Notes: generated by a model not told the origin, from the sequence alone. A DNA stretch of 64,000 nt from an uncultured Celeribacter sp. (GCF_963675965.1 NZ_OY780935.1:2282501-2346500); one strand, 5' to 3'. Counted from the first letter of the stretch, positions 7,958-17,231 are shown. Numbers and translations are program-made.

Positions 7958-9976
7958 ATGACCCACTATCCGCATCTTCTGAAACCGCTCGATCTTGGCT
8001 TTACCACGTTGCGCAACCGGACCCTGATGGGGTCGATGCACACGGGGCTTGAGGAACGGGGCGACTGGACCGCTGTCGCTGAGTTCTACGCCGCACGCGC
8101 CAAGGGCGGTGCCGGGATCATCGTCACCGGCGGCATGGCCCCCAACGTCGAAGGCGGCGTTTATCCCGGTGCGGCGGGCCTGTTCAGTGACACGGATATT
8201 GCGAACCATCGCAAGGTGACCGACCGCGTGCATGAAGAAGGCGGCAAGATCGCCATGCAGATCCTGAACGCGGGTCGTTATGCTTATGGGCCCAACTGCG
8301 TGGCCCCTTCTGCAATCAAATCCCCGATCTCGCCGTTCAAGCCGACAGAACTCGACGCTGAGGGCATCGAGAAGCAGATCGCAGATTACGCGACTGCTGC
8401 CGCACGCGCCAAGGAAGCGGGCTACGATGGGGTCGAAGTGATGGGGTCGGAAGGCTACCTGATCAACCAGTTTCTGGTGACCCACACCAACCGTCGCGAA
8501 GACGACTGGGGCGGTTCCTATGAGAACCGGATGCGGTTTCCGATCGAAGTGGTGAAGCGCTGCCGTGAGGCCGTCGGAGATGATTTCATCATCATCTACC
8601 GGATTTCGATGATCGATCTCGTGCCTAATGGTTCGACCTGGGACGAGGTTGTGCAGCTGGCCAAGGAAATCGAAAAGGCGGGTGCCACGATCCTGAACAC
8701 CGGCATCGGCTGGCATGAGGCACGGGTGCCGACGATCGCAACCTCTGTGCCGCGCGCGGCTTTCGCCGATGTCACCAAAAAGATGATGGGCGAAGTGTCG
8801 ATTCCGGTCATCACATCGAACCGTATCAACCATCCCGACGTGGCCGAAGAGGTGCTGGTCGAAGGCTGCGCCGATATGGTGTCCATGGCACGGCCATTTC
8901 TGGCAGACCCGGATTTTGTCGCCAAGGCTGCCGCTGGTCAGGCCGCTCAGATCGCGCCCTGCATTGCTTGCAATCAGGCCTGTCTGGACCACACATTCTC
9001 GGGCAAGCTGACCTCCTGTCTGGTGAACCCGCGCGCCTGTCATGAAACCGAACTGGTCTATGCACCGGCGGAGGCTGTCAAAACGGTCGCCGTTGTCGGC
9101 GCTGGTCCGGCAGGGCTGATGGCGGCGCTTGTGGCCAGCGAGCGCGGCCATAAGGTGACCCTGTTCGATCGCGCCGAAAGCCTCGGCGGACAGCTCAATA
9201 TGGCGCGTCAGGTTCCCGGCAAAGAGGAATTCCATGGGCTTGTGGACTGGTTCAAGGCACGGGTCGAAGGGTCGAACATCACCTTGTCTCTGGACACTGA
9301 GGCGACGGTGGAGCTGTTGCAGCCGTTTGATGAGGTGATTGTGGCCACGGGCGTGCAGCCGCGTGACCCGGAAATCCCGGGCCAGAACGATCATGGCAAC
9401 ACCCTGTCTTATATCGACGTGCTGCGCGACAAGGCCGAGGTCGGCCCGCGGGTTGCGGTGATCGGGGCCGGGGGCATCGGTTTCGACGTCTCCGAATTCC
9501 TGACCACCGGGCACAGCCCGACGCTGGATGTGGCCGAATGGAAAGCCGAATGGGGCATCACCGATCCGGTCAAGGATCGTGGCGGCCTGTCTGCCGAAGG
9601 CCCGAACCCCGAGGCCCCGACCCGTCAGGTGACGCTGTTGCAGCGCAAGGCGGAAAAGCCGGGCAAGCGTCTGGGCAAAACTACCGGATGGATTCACCGG
9701 GCGACCCTGCAGATGAAGGGCGTCAAGATGATCGGCGGCGTCTCTTACGACAAGATTACGCCCGAAGGCCTTTGGGTGAGCAAGGATGGCGTGTCGGAGT
9801 TGATCGAAGTGGACAGCATCGTGCTGTGCGCCGGGCAGCTGTCCGAACGCAGTCTGGCCGATGCGCTGGAAGCGGCCGGAAAACCCTGCCACGTCATTGG
9901 CGGGGCGGATGTGGCGGCCGAACTGGACGCGAAACGGGCAATCGATCAGGGTGCACGTTTGGCAGCAGGGCTGTAA
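7958..9976 (+). CDS. fadH: NADPH-dependent 2,4-dienoyl-CoA reductase
   Basis: 672 residues, the same length as E. coli FadH, and close to it throughout. The N-terminal half is an old-yellow-enzyme TIM barrel that binds FMN; LMGSMHTGLEE and EVMGSEGYLINQF are near-exact family motifs. A 4Fe-4S cluster is ligated by Cys335, Cys338, Cys342 and Cys354. The C-terminal half has FAD and NADPH binding domains, with GAGPAG near residue 383 and a second GAGGIG further on. The enzyme removes 2,4-double bonds in beta-oxidation of unsaturated fatty acids. AAGGGAGG lies just before the chosen ATG. A LysR regulator follows on the same strand. Confidence 0.92.
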   Translation: MTHYPHLLKPLDLGFTTLRNRTLMGSMHTGLEERGDWTAVAEFYAARAKGGAGIIVTGGMAPNVEGGVYPGAAGLFSDTDIANHRKVTDRVHEEGGKIAMQILNAGRYAYGPNCVAPSAIKSPISPFKPTELDAEGIEKQIADYATAAARAKEAGYDGVEVMGSEGYLINQFLVTHTNRREDDWGGSYENRMRFPIEVVKRCREAVGDDFIIIYRISMIDLVPNGSTWDEVVQLAKEIEKAGATILNTGIGWHEARVPTIATSVPRAAFADVTKKMMGEVSIPVITSNRINHPDVAEEVLVEGCADMVSMARPFLADPDFVAKAAAGQAAQIAPCIACNQACLDHTFSGKLTSCLVNPRACHETELVYAPAEAVKTVAVVGAGPAGLMAALVASERGHKVTLFDRAESLGGQLNMARQVPGKEEFHGLVDWFKARVEGSNITLSLDTEATVELLQPFDEVIVATGVQPRDPEIPGQNDHGNTLSYIDVLRDKAEVGPRVAVIGAGGIGFDVSEFLTTGHSPTLDVAEWKAEWGITDPVKDRGGLSAEGPNPEAPTRQVTLLQRKAEKPGKRLGKTTGWIHRATLQMKGVKMIGGVSYDKITPEGLWVSKDGVSELIEVDSIVLCAGQLSERSLADALEAAGKPCHVIGGADVAAELDAKRAIDQGARLAAGL

Positions 9977-10165
9977 GCTACTGGAATATAACTGGAATGA
10001 GTGCTTTACCCGGTGCGGAGCCTGCGGGGGGTCGCGCCGGGTTTGCCGTTTCCATAGGCAAAACGATCGGCATATCACCACGCTATTGTCCCCCGTCTTC
10101 CCCATTCTTGCCTGAATCTGGCATCATAACCCCCAAAGGGTGACATAGGCACAGGTTGGAGCGAC

Positions 10166-11071
10166 ATGGACAGACTGACGGAAATGGAGGCCTTTGCGAC
10201 GGTTGTTGATCAGGGCGGCTTTACCGATGCGGCCAAGAAAATGGGGATTTCCAAATCTGCCGTGTCCAAACATGTGTCCGCCCTTGAGGCCCGTTTGGGC
10301 GCACGCCTGCTGAACCGTACGACGCGGCGCGTGTCGCCGACGGAAATCGGGCTGGCCTATTACGACCGGGCCCGCAGGGTGCTCAATGACGCAGGCGAAG
10401 CCGATGCGCTCGTCACCTCCATGCAGAGTGCGCCGTCGGGTCTGTTGCGGATTTCTGTCGCGACCGATTTTGGGGTCAATCATGTGTCGCCCATTCTGGG
10501 GGAGTTTCTGACGGAATTTCCCGACATCACCGTCAATATGGTGCTCAACAACCGCTATGTGGAGCTGATCTCTGAAGGCTTTGACATGGCGGTGCGCATC
10601 GGAGAACTCGAAGACAGCACCCTAAAAGCGCGCAAGCTGACCGAGACGACAAAACGCATGGTTGCAGCGCCAGGGTATTTCCAGAAATTTGGTCGCCCCC
10701 AGAAGATCGATGATCTGAACGACCATAAGCTTTTGCACTATTCCAGCCAGTCAAACGGTGCCGTTTGGAAACTGACCGCGCCCTCGGGGGAAAAGCGTCA
10801 GGTACGCACTGCGGGCTGGCTCACGGTGAATGACGGGCAGTCGCTGCTGAATGCCTGCATCTCCGGCCTCGGCATCGCCTATCTGCCGTCGTTTCTTTAT
10901 GCAGATGCGATGGGAAAGGGGCTGATCGAAGAGGCCATTCCCGATCTGCCTGCGGAGACGCAGGGCATCTATGCCGTCTACCCACCGGGCCGGTTCACCC
11001 AGCCGAAAGTGCGCGCCTTTCTGGATTTTCTGGTGTACCGCTTTGCCGACAAGGGGCCGGACCGCTGGTGA
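10166..11071 (+). CDS. LysR family transcriptional regulator
   Basis: 301-residue LysR-type regulator. The winged helix-turn-helix spans residues 1-60, with GGFTDAAKKMGISKSAVSKHVSALEARLGARLL as the typical DNA-binding region. A periplasmic-binding-like effector domain fills the rest. The NMVLNNRYVELISEGFDMAVRIG run is typical of the CrgA/DsdC-like subgroup (the AaeR/YafC type). It lies 189 bp downstream of fadH in the same direction rather than divergent from a target, so its regulon cannot be guessed. It is convergent with the OmpA-like gene. Confidence 0.88.
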   Translation: MDRLTEMEAFATVVDQGGFTDAAKKMGISKSAVSKHVSALEARLGARLLNRTTRRVSPTEIGLAYYDRARRVLNDAGEADALVTSMQSAPSGLLRISVATDFGVNHVSPILGEFLTEFPDITVNMVLNNRYVELISEGFDMAVRIGELEDSTLKARKLTETTKRMVAAPGYFQKFGRPQKIDDLNDHKLLHYSSQSNGAVWKLTAPSGEKRQVRTAGWLTVNDGQSLLNACISGLGIAYLPSFLYADAMGKGLIEEAIPDLPAETQGIYAVYPPGRFTQPKVRAFLDFLVYRFADKGPDRW

Positions 11072-11104
11072 GATGATACCACTCGTGGAAAACTGAGGAT
11101 GTCC

Positions 11105-12055
11105 TCAAGGGGTCGGAGCGAGCACTGCTTCGACCCTTCTGTTTCTTTCGCGCCCCTCTGCCGTTGCGTTCGTGCTGCGCGGCGCGAGGTAGCCGATGCC
11201 CTCTGCGGAAAGCTGGGCCGGGTTGACGGCATGGGCGTCGATCAACCGCTGTCGCACGGCCTGAGCGCGTGCGCGCGACAGTTTTGTGTTGGTGTCCAAC
11301 CCGCCCACATTGTCGGTGTGCCCGACCAGTGCCACATGGCTGCCGGTATGGCTTTCCAGATAGGTCGCCAAGGCGGTCAGCGAGGCAAAGGGTCCCTCGC
11401 CAAGGGCTGTGGCCCCCGTGTCAAAGGACAGATCATCCAGCGCGACGTGGCCCCGACGCAGGAGCATTGAAATCAAGGGGCTGTCCTGATCCGGAAGTGT
11501 CAGATCGTCGACCCGGTTCGGTGGCGTGTCGCTGAGCGCGATGTCGGGGGCTTCCGCAGGGGTGACGCTGCTGATCTGGATAAAGCCGGAGGTCGCCGCA
11601 TGGCTGGTCACGATGGCCAGCGTGCGCCCGTCGGTGTGCTGGGCCAGAAGATAATCGAAATGTCCCAGATCGACATGCATCTGTGGATCGGGCAGCAGGT
11701 CCAGAAGATAGCGGAAATCGAACCCGCCGCAGGCGCGGTCCGGACAGGCAAAGAGGATGGCGAAGCCGTCGTTCTGCAGTTGCTCCCGGAGCGGGGCCAT
11801 GATCTGCGCGCTGGTCAGATTGGTGCCGGTGATACGGTAAGCGCTGTGGTCGACGTCGCCTTCGACCTCGAGCATGTCGGTGCCGTCCATCGTATAGGCG
11901 TCGCGCGGAAAGGCCTGTGTGGCATATCCTTCGTCACGCTCTCCGGTCTGGGTGGCGGCACTCGGCAGATCAAGGGCGCGCGCGGCCAATGGCATGCCGA
12001 GGCAAAGCAGCAGAGCGGCAGTGCGCAACTGGGATATGTAGGGAGCCAAAACCAT
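11105..12055 (-). CDS. OmpA family outer-membrane/peptidoglycan-associated protein
   Basis: 316 residues with a Sec signal peptide ending at AARALD. The C-terminal 110 residues form an OmpA/MotB peptidoglycan-binding domain: VALVGHTDNVGGLDTNTKLS, then SRARAQAVRQRLI and a final NRRVEAVL strand. The central part (residues 60-190) is a separate domain with four Cys-containing strands of unknown role. The protein probably sits in the periplasm or outer membrane and holds peptidoglycan through the diaminopimelate-binding Asp and Arg. The start at 12055 lies 10 bases after the GNAT stop, so it is the last gene of the cinA-like/GNAT/OmpA operon. Confidence 0.82.
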   Translation of the reverse strand: MVLAPYISQLRTAALLLCLGMPLAARALDLPSAATQTGERDEGYATQAFPRDAYTMDGTDMLEVEGDVDHSAYRITGTNLTSAQIMAPLREQLQNDGFAILFACPDRACGGFDFRYLLDLLPDPQMHVDLGHFDYLLAQHTDGRTLAIVTSHAATSGFIQISSVTPAEAPDIALSDTPPNRVDDLTLPDQDSPLISMLLRRGHVALDDLSFDTGATALGEGPFASLTALATYLESHTGSHVALVGHTDNVGGLDTNTKLSRARAQAVRQRLIDAHAVNPAQLSAEGIGYLAPRSTNATAEGRERNRRVEAVLAPTP

Positions 12056-12065
12056 GGAAAATCGA

Positions 12066-12800
12066 TTAAACCCGGACCATTGAGAGGGGGCGTCGCCGGT
12101 AGTGATAGCCCCCGACGTGTTGCAAGCCAAGCCCTCGATAGAGCGCCTGCGCGGCGTCATTGGCGCGGGTGACCTGCAAGGCGAAGTGCTCGGCCCCCTG
12201 TGCGCGACCCCAATCGGCAACGATGGCCAGCAGATCGCGTGCCAGTCCCTGACGGCGCGCTTCGGGCAGGATTTCCAGCGCATGCAGCACCACAACGCCC
12301 CCCATGGCAACGGCGAAGGCTGTTCCGGCGGGCTGGTCACCCAGACGTCCCAGAACCGATGTTTTGGGGGCCGGTGCGCGCATCATCACGGCCTGTCGGG
12401 CCGGGCCGGTGCCGCCAGCGGTCCAGATTTCCCGCTGGATCGCAAGTGGCGGCCAGCAGACGTAGCCGCGCGTCGGGTCCGGGGCCGTGAACTGCGACAA
12501 TGGGGCCGCAAGACAATCGGTCAGGTCAAAGGGCTCATAGCCCCGTTCCGCAAGCTGACGGTCGAAATCCTTCTGTCCGTCGCGGATCTGAAAGAGAGCG
12601 GGGCGTTTGTCTTGCGCGAAGCGGGCTTCGGTGTCGTCGAAGGCATCGGCGTCAAAGGCGCCTGTCAGTGTCGCGGCGGACACGCGGCTGCCGGCACCGC
12701 TGTCGTCGCGATAGATGAACGGGCCAATCCTGCACGTTGTCACTGCTGGCCAGCTGGCCGCGAAAGCCGCCCAGATTTGTGCAGAGTTATTCATGTTCAT
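12066..12800 (-). CDS. GNAT family N-acetyltransferase
   Basis: 244-residue GNAT-fold protein. The acetyl-CoA binding core is in the last 90 residues: the LEILPEARRQGLARDLL motif A with R-x-x-G-x-A, then NDAAQALYRGLGLQ, the usual motif B. The N-terminal half is a degenerate GNAT-like domain. The substrate is unknown. Two in-frame ATGs lie at 12800 and 12794; both overlap the end of the cinA-like gene, so translation is probably coupled to it. Confidence 0.8.
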   Translation of the reverse strand: MNMNNSAQIWAAFAASWPAVTTCRIGPFIYRDDSGAGSRVSAATLTGAFDADAFDDTEARFAQDKRPALFQIRDGQKDFDRQLAERGYEPFDLTDCLAAPLSQFTAPDPTRGYVCWPPLAIQREIWTAGGTGPARQAVMMRAPAPKTSVLGRLGDQPAGTAFAVAMGGVVVLHALEILPEARRQGLARDLLAIVADWGRAQGAEHFALQVTRANDAAQALYRGLGLQHVGGYHYRRRPLSMVRV

Positions 12801-13521
12801 TGGCAGGAAACAGGCTGGCCAGTTCCATCATGGCCGCTTCCACCTTTTGCCCGTCTTGTCCGCGGATCACGATATTGGTGCCAAAGGCACCGTTTTGCGT
12901 GAACGGGTAGGACCCCATCGACAGGTCGGGGTATTTCTGCGCCAGCGTGCCCAGCGGTTCGGCCACGGTGCTTTCGGGCCGGCCTATACGGTAGCTTTGC
13001 GACAGCAGAGGTTTGCCGCCGGTCACAGTGGGCAGGAGCGAGGCCACCATAGCCGCGAAAATATTCGGCACTCCGGCCATCACATGTACGTTTTCCAGAG
13101 AAAACCCCGGGGCGATGGAGACCGGATTGTCGATCAGCGTCGCACCCTCGGGAATGCGTGCCATGCGCATGCGTGCAGCAGTGAACTCGGCGCCTCGGCT
13201 TTCGTAATGCGCGGCCAAAAGCGCGCGCGCGTCATCACGCACATCAATCGACCGGCTAAAGGCCTCGGCCACGCAATCTGCGGTGATGTCGTCATGGGTC
13301 GGGCCGATCCCACCGGAGGTGAACACCTGATCATAGGCTTTCGACAGGGCCTGCACGGCGCTCACGATGGCGGTCCGGTCATCCGAGATCACCCGGGCCT
13401 CTTTCAGGTCGATCCCATGACGGCTGAGTTCCCCGGCCAGATGATACATATTGGCGTCGCGGGTGCGCCCGGACAGGATTTCGTCCCCGATGATCAGAAT
13501 GGCGGCAGTGGGATTGGACAT
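12787..13521 (-). CDS. Competence/damage-inducible protein A-like, molybdopterin-binding domain only
   Basis: 244-residue protein of the MoCF-biosynthesis (MogA/CinA N-terminal) fold. The start AAILIIGDEILSGRTRDAN and the run VFTSGGIGPTHDDIT are diagnostic of CinA. The second half of full-length CinA (nicotinamide-nucleotide amidase) is absent, so this is the short stand-alone form common in alphaproteobacteria. Short CinA proteins may have ADP-ribose pyrophosphatase activity; that is a family statement. AAGGAGA precedes the ATG at 13521. It heads a three-gene operon and is divergent from sfsA with 46 bp between starts. Confidence 0.85.
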   Translation of the reverse strand: MSNPTAAILIIGDEILSGRTRDANMYHLAGELSRHGIDLKEARVISDDRTAIVSAVQALSKAYDQVFTSGGIGPTHDDITADCVAEAFSRSIDVRDDARALLAAHYESRGAEFTAARMRMARIPEGATLIDNPVSIAPGFSLENVHVMAGVPNIFAAMVASLLPTVTGGKPLLSQSYRIGRPESTVAEPLGTLAQKYPDLSMGSYPFTQNGAFGTNIVIRGQDGQKVEAAMMELASLFPANEHE

Positions 13522-13567
13522 CTGGGTCTCCTTGAGCGGCTGTTCTCTTCGGTATAGGGCTGTCGTC

Positions 13568-14260
13568 ATGCGCTTTCAAACTGAACTGATCCCCGCCACG
13601 CTTTTGCGTCGTTATAAACGTTTTCTTGCAGACATTCGTCTGCCGGAGGGGCGCGAGGTGACGGCCCATTGTCCCAATCCCGGTTCGATGCTGGGGCTGT
13701 CTGAACCGGGCACAGAGGTTTGGGTCGAACCCAATGACGACCCCAAAAAGAAACTGAAATACGGTTTGCGCATTGTCTCGTTGCCTGAGGCGCAGGTGGT
13801 GGTCGACACGGGTGTCGCCAATCGGGTGGTCAAAGAGGCACTTCTGGCGGGTCAGGTGCCCGGGCTTGAGGGGCAGGTGCGCGCCGAGGTGAGATACGGT
13901 GAAAATTCCCGTGCGGATTTTCTGGTGACGCAAGAGGAGGCGCGGATCTGGGTCGAGGTCAAATCCGTCACCCTGTCGCGTGCGCCGGGGCTGGCGGAAT
14001 TTCCGGATGCAAAGACTGCGCGCGGGGCCAAACATCTGGGTGAATTGGCGGCGCGGGTGGCTGAGGGCGACCGGGCTGTCATGCTTTATCTTGTGTCGCG
14101 GGACGATTGCGATCGTTTCGCTCCGGCCGGTGACATTGATCCAACTTATGCCGAAGCTGCGGCGCGGGCGCATGCAGTCGGGGTGGAGACGCTGGTCTTT
14201 CCGGTCAAAATCACGCCGCAGGCTGTGACATTCGACAGCACCCCTTTGCGTCAGATCTGA
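13568..14260 (+). CDS. sfsA: DNA/RNA nuclease SfsA homologue
   Basis: 230-residue SfsA-family protein, first described as a sugar-fermentation stimulation protein and now annotated as a DNA/RNA nuclease. The N-terminal OB-like part ends in AHCPNPGSMLGL, the family signature. The C-terminal half is nuclease-like, with the acidic/basic motif YGENSRADFLV followed by IWVEVKSVTL, the D-ExK arrangement of PD-(D/E)XK enzymes. A late VMLYLVSRDDCDRF strand completes the match. The ATG at 13568 begins the family-typical MRFQTELI. map follows 66 bases downstream and may share its transcript. Confidence 0.9.
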   Translation: MRFQTELIPATLLRRYKRFLADIRLPEGREVTAHCPNPGSMLGLSEPGTEVWVEPNDDPKKKLKYGLRIVSLPEAQVVVDTGVANRVVKEALLAGQVPGLEGQVRAEVRYGENSRADFLVTQEEARIWVEVKSVTLSRAPGLAEFPDAKTARGAKHLGELAARVAEGDRAVMLYLVSRDDCDRFAPAGDIDPTYAEAAARAHAVGVETLVFPVKITPQAVTFDSTPLRQI

Positions 14261-14315
14261 CGTCGCTCTCTGGCCCTTTGCGCAAGATGGGCTTATATCA
14301 TGCGTGAAAGACAAC

Positions 14316-14322
14316 GGAGAAG
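14316..14322 (+). promoter_or_regulatory. Ribosome binding site that sets the map start at TTG
   Basis: GGAGAAG lies four bases before the TTG at 14327. The upstream in-frame ATG at 14300 has no Shine-Dalgarno sequence, so this site favours the TTG start. Confidence 0.65.
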
Positions 14323-14326
14323 ACTC

Positions 14327-15169
14327 TTGGACGACACGCATAGCGGCCGCATCACCAAAGATGGCATTCGGATCTATGAGGAAGCCGACTTTCCCGGCAT
14401 GCACGCTGCCGGACAGGTGACGGCGCAAATTCTCGATGAGGTCGGGCCTCTGGTCGTGCCGGGCGTGACCACAGGGGAACTTGATGCCTTTATCGAACGG
14501 CGTGTGGTCGAACTGGGGACGACTTCGGCGACGATCGGCTACAACGGGTTCCAGCATGCCTCCTGTATTTCCACCAACCATGTGGTCTGCCACGGCATCC
14601 CGGGTGCGAAGATTCCTGGTCACAAGGATGATGTGCTGCTGGAAGGCGATATCATCAACATCGATGTGACGGTGATCAAAGATGGCTGGTTCGGGGATTC
14701 GAGCCGCATGTATTATGTCGGCAAGCCCAAGAAATTCGCCCAGCGTCTGGTACAGGTCACCCATGATTGCCTGATGCTGGGGATTGAGCAGGTCAAGCCG
14801 GGCAACACGTTTGACGACATCGGCCGCGCCATTCAGGAGCATGCGCACAAACATCGCATGTCCGTGGTCCGGGATTTCTGTGGCCATGGTGTCGGTCGCG
14901 TGTTCCATGCGCCGCCGAATGTGCTGCACTATGTGCCGATGCGGCGCGGTGGCCAGACCGCCCCGGTTTTGGAAGAAGGCATGTTCTTCACGATTGAGCC
15001 AATGATCAATCTGGGGCGCCCCGAAACCAAGGTGCTCAAGGATGACTGGACCGCGATCACGGTGGACAAGAAACTGTCCGCGCAGTTCGAACATGCGGTC
15101 GGTGTGACGGCTGACGGCTGCGAGATTTTCACCCTCTCCCCGGGCGGAAAGTTCTTTCCGGAAGGCTGA
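14327..15169 (+). CDS. map: Type I methionyl aminopeptidase
   Basis: Removes the initiator Met from new proteins, after deformylation. The protein has 280 residues if translated from TTG. The pita-bread metal ligands are visible: IDVTVIKDGWFGDSSRMY carries the two Asp ligands, CGHGVGR the His, and the C-terminal FTIEPMIN and EHAVGVT segments the two Glu ligands. I choose the TTG at 14327 because of its ribosome site and because homologues begin close to DDxHxGRITKDGI; ATG 14300 would add nine Arg-rich residues. It follows sfsA on the same strand. Confidence 0.9.
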   Translation: MDDTHSGRITKDGIRIYEEADFPGMHAAGQVTAQILDEVGPLVVPGVTTGELDAFIERRVVELGTTSATIGYNGFQHASCISTNHVVCHGIPGAKIPGHKDDVLLEGDIINIDVTVIKDGWFGDSSRMYYVGKPKKFAQRLVQVTHDCLMLGIEQVKPGNTFDDIGRAIQEHAHKHRMSVVRDFCGHGVGRVFHAPPNVLHYVPMRRGGQTAPVLEEGMFFTIEPMINLGRPETKVLKDDWTAITVDKKLSAQFEHAVGVTADGCEIFTLSPGGKFFPEG

Positions 15170-15407
15170 GCGTCGACACATCGGATCGGAAATCTGTCAG
15201 GAAAATCTTTTGATTTCAAAGGGCTGACCAAAGGGTCAGAGATTTCTTCCTGCCAGACTGTTGTCGAGGCGGGGGAACTCCTTTAGCACTCCCCCACGTC
15301 GAGTTGGCGGCGGACAGTTCTGGTCCGCACATTCAGTCTGTTGCGCAACATTTCCGGGATATTTTTCGTTCTGGACATGCGCCTGAGGCCTAAAGGAGGC
15401 TTGATCC

Positions 15408-16508
15408 GTGACCCCCCTGTTTAAATCCGCCGCAGCCGCGGCCCTGATGTCCCTCATCGGGACAACCACTGCCGTCGCTCAAGAGGTGACGCTGCGGTTT
15501 CAGCACTTCGTGGCGGCGAATTCCGGTTCCCCGATGTATTTCATGGAGCCATGGGCCGAGAAGATCGAGACAGAATCCGGTGGCCGGATCAAGATTGAGA
15601 TCTATCCGCTGATGCAGTTGGGCGGGAAGGCCCCGGATCAATATGACCTGATCCGTGACGGTGCCATTGACGGCGGCTGGGTGATCCCCGGCTATCAGCC
15701 CGGGCGCTTCCCGGAAACGGAAACGCTGGAGCTGCCGTTCCTGACGCCGAAGTCGGGGGAGCTGGCCTCGATCGCCGCGTGGCATTTCACGCAGAAATAT
15801 CTGATGGATGATTTCCAGGACGTGAAAGTGCTGGCTGCGCATATGCATGGTGAAGGGCTGGTGCATAAAAAGGGCGGGCCGATCGAAACCGTCGAAGATT
15901 TCAAAGGGCTGAAGCTGCGCGCACCGACGCGCACCGCGACCCCGCTTCTGTCCAAGCTGGGGGCAACGCCGATCGGCCTGCCGGTTCCGGCCTTTCCCGA
16001 GGCACTGGCCAAGGGTGTGCTGGATGGCGGCATGATCACCTATGAAATGGCGCCTTCTCTGAAGCTGGACGAGTTGACCGACAGCCACACGGATGTCGCG
16101 GGGGATACGTCCTTTTATAACCTCTATTTCATCTGGGCGATGAACCAGGCGAAATACGACAGCCTGTCGGACGATCTGAAAGAGGTGATCGACCGCAATT
16201 CCGGCCTCTTGGCGTCGCAATGGTCCGGAGCAGCCTATGACCGGGGCGATGACGACGGGATCGCGATCATGTCGCAGACGGACAACGAAATCTATGTGAT
16301 GAGCGAAGAAGAATCTGCCAAGGTGCGCGCCGTGGGCGAAGAGGTCGTCAACGACTGGATCGCCGATATGACCGAGAAGGGCTATGATGGCGCGCAGCTT
16401 GTCGAAGATGCCCGGGCCATGGTGGCCGAGGCCATGGCGACGAAACCCTGGGTCGACACACGCGGGGCGTCGGCGGCTTATCTGGCGCGTCAGTCCGGCA
16501 ACCATTGA
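15408..16508 (+). CDS. TRAP transporter solute-binding protein, DctP family (orphan)
   Basis: 366-residue periplasmic binding protein with a Sec signal peptide cleaved after AVA. The DctP core shows ESGGRIKIEIYPLMQLGG near the front and FKGLKLRAPTRTATPLLSKLGATP with the conserved substrate-carboxylate Arg. TRAP binding proteins normally deliver organic acids to a DctQ/DctM membrane pair, but no dctQ or dctM is adjacent, so the membrane partner must lie elsewhere. Translation begins at GTG 15408 with AAAGGAGG upstream. The 238 bp between map and this gene hold no gene. A terminator follows. Confidence 0.88.
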   Translation: MTPLFKSAAAAALMSLIGTTTAVAQEVTLRFQHFVAANSGSPMYFMEPWAEKIETESGGRIKIEIYPLMQLGGKAPDQYDLIRDGAIDGGWVIPGYQPGRFPETETLELPFLTPKSGELASIAAWHFTQKYLMDDFQDVKVLAAHMHGEGLVHKKGGPIETVEDFKGLKLRAPTRTATPLLSKLGATPIGLPVPAFPEALAKGVLDGGMITYEMAPSLKLDELTDSHTDVAGDTSFYNLYFIWAMNQAKYDSLSDDLKEVIDRNSGLLASQWSGAAYDRGDDDGIAIMSQTDNEIYVMSEEESAKVRAVGEEVVNDWIADMTEKGYDGAQLVEDARAMVAEAMATKPWVDTRGASAAYLARQSGNH

Positions 16509-16545
16509 GGGGTTCGGCAGCTGAGAGGCTGTCTGCGAGAATAGA

Positions 16546-16570
16546 AAAGGCCGCCCTGGGGGTGGCCTTT
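16546..16570. terminator. Bidirectional terminator after the TRAP binding-protein gene
   Basis: AAAGGCC pairs with GGCCTTT around an 11-base loop. It lies two bases beyond the end of the convergent HAD gene and can serve both strands. Confidence 0.7.
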
Positions 16571-16571
16571 G

Positions 16572-17231
16572 TCATTTGAGCTGGCTCAGACCGAGACGTC
16601 CGGGCAGATCGTGCATGTCGCTCAGGTGTTCGGCACCTTCGGCGCGCAGGCGGGCGCCATCGCCATGCGGATCAAACCCAAAGCAGCGCATGCCCGCGCG
16701 TCGGGCGGCAATGCAGCCGGACGGGCTGTCATCGACCACAACGCAGTCTTGCGGCGCGACGCCCAGACTTTCGGCCGCGATCCTGAACAACCCAGGGTCG
16801 GGCTTGGCGACGCCATGGGTATGGGCGGAATGGATGCGGCCTTTGAGCCGGGCGAAAAGAGCGGGGTGCGCCCCCAATGTGACGTCCATTTTCTCCATCG
16901 GGCCGTTGGAGCCGACGCAATAGGGGACGCCTGCTGCGTCGAGCGCGTCCATGGCGGCCTCAACGCCGGGGATCAGCGGCACGCCCTTGCGCAGCATCTC
17001 ATAGACGCGGGGATAGACCTCATGGTCCCAACCGGCGGGCAATGTGGCCCCGGCGGTGCGGGCGCGATCCGCCACTGTGGCCATAGTGCCGCCGACATAG
17101 GTCGTTTCCAATTCGTGGATCGAAATCTCAAGGCCGTTCTGGGCGAACTCCTGTTGCAGAAATTCCAGCAGGGGCGGTTCGCTGTCGACGAGCACGCCGT
17201 CGCAGTCGAAAATCACGGCTTTGGGGGTCAT
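16572..17231 (-). CDS. HAD family hydrolase (phosphoglycolate phosphatase-like)
   Basis: 219-residue haloacid-dehalogenase-fold phosphatase, subfamily IA. Motif I is FDCDGVLVDSE with nucleophile Asp9 and Asp11; motif II is the VGSNG segment. Motif III lies in HSAHTHGVAKPDPGLF with its Lys, and motif IV is VVVDDSPSGCIAA. An alpha-helical cap lies between motifs I and II. The substrate is probably a small sugar phosphate or phosphoglycolate, which the sequence does not decide. The start overlaps the rsmD stop by four bases (ATGA), so both are in one operon. Confidence 0.85.
   Translation of the reverse strand: MTPKAVIFDCDGVLVDSEPPLLEFLQQEFAQNGLEISIHELETTYVGGTMATVADRARTAGATLPAGWDHEVYPRVYEMLRKGVPLIPGVEAAMDALDAAGVPYCVGSNGPMEKMDVTLGAHPALFARLKGRIHSAHTHGVAKPDPGLFRIAAESLGVAPQDCVVVDDSPSGCIAARRAGMRCFGFDPHGDGARLRAEGAEHLSDMHDLPGRLGLSQLK

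Noticed and set aside
7346..10105. A 919-codon open frame on the minus strand opposite fadH and its neighbours
   Set aside because: High GC content leaves the antisense frame free of stops. Its product is His/Arg/Gln-rich with no domain, while the plus strand encodes clear, conserved proteins.
13379..15181. A 600-codon minus-strand frame across sfsA and map
   Set aside because: It is antisense to two well-recognised genes and has no recognisable domain.
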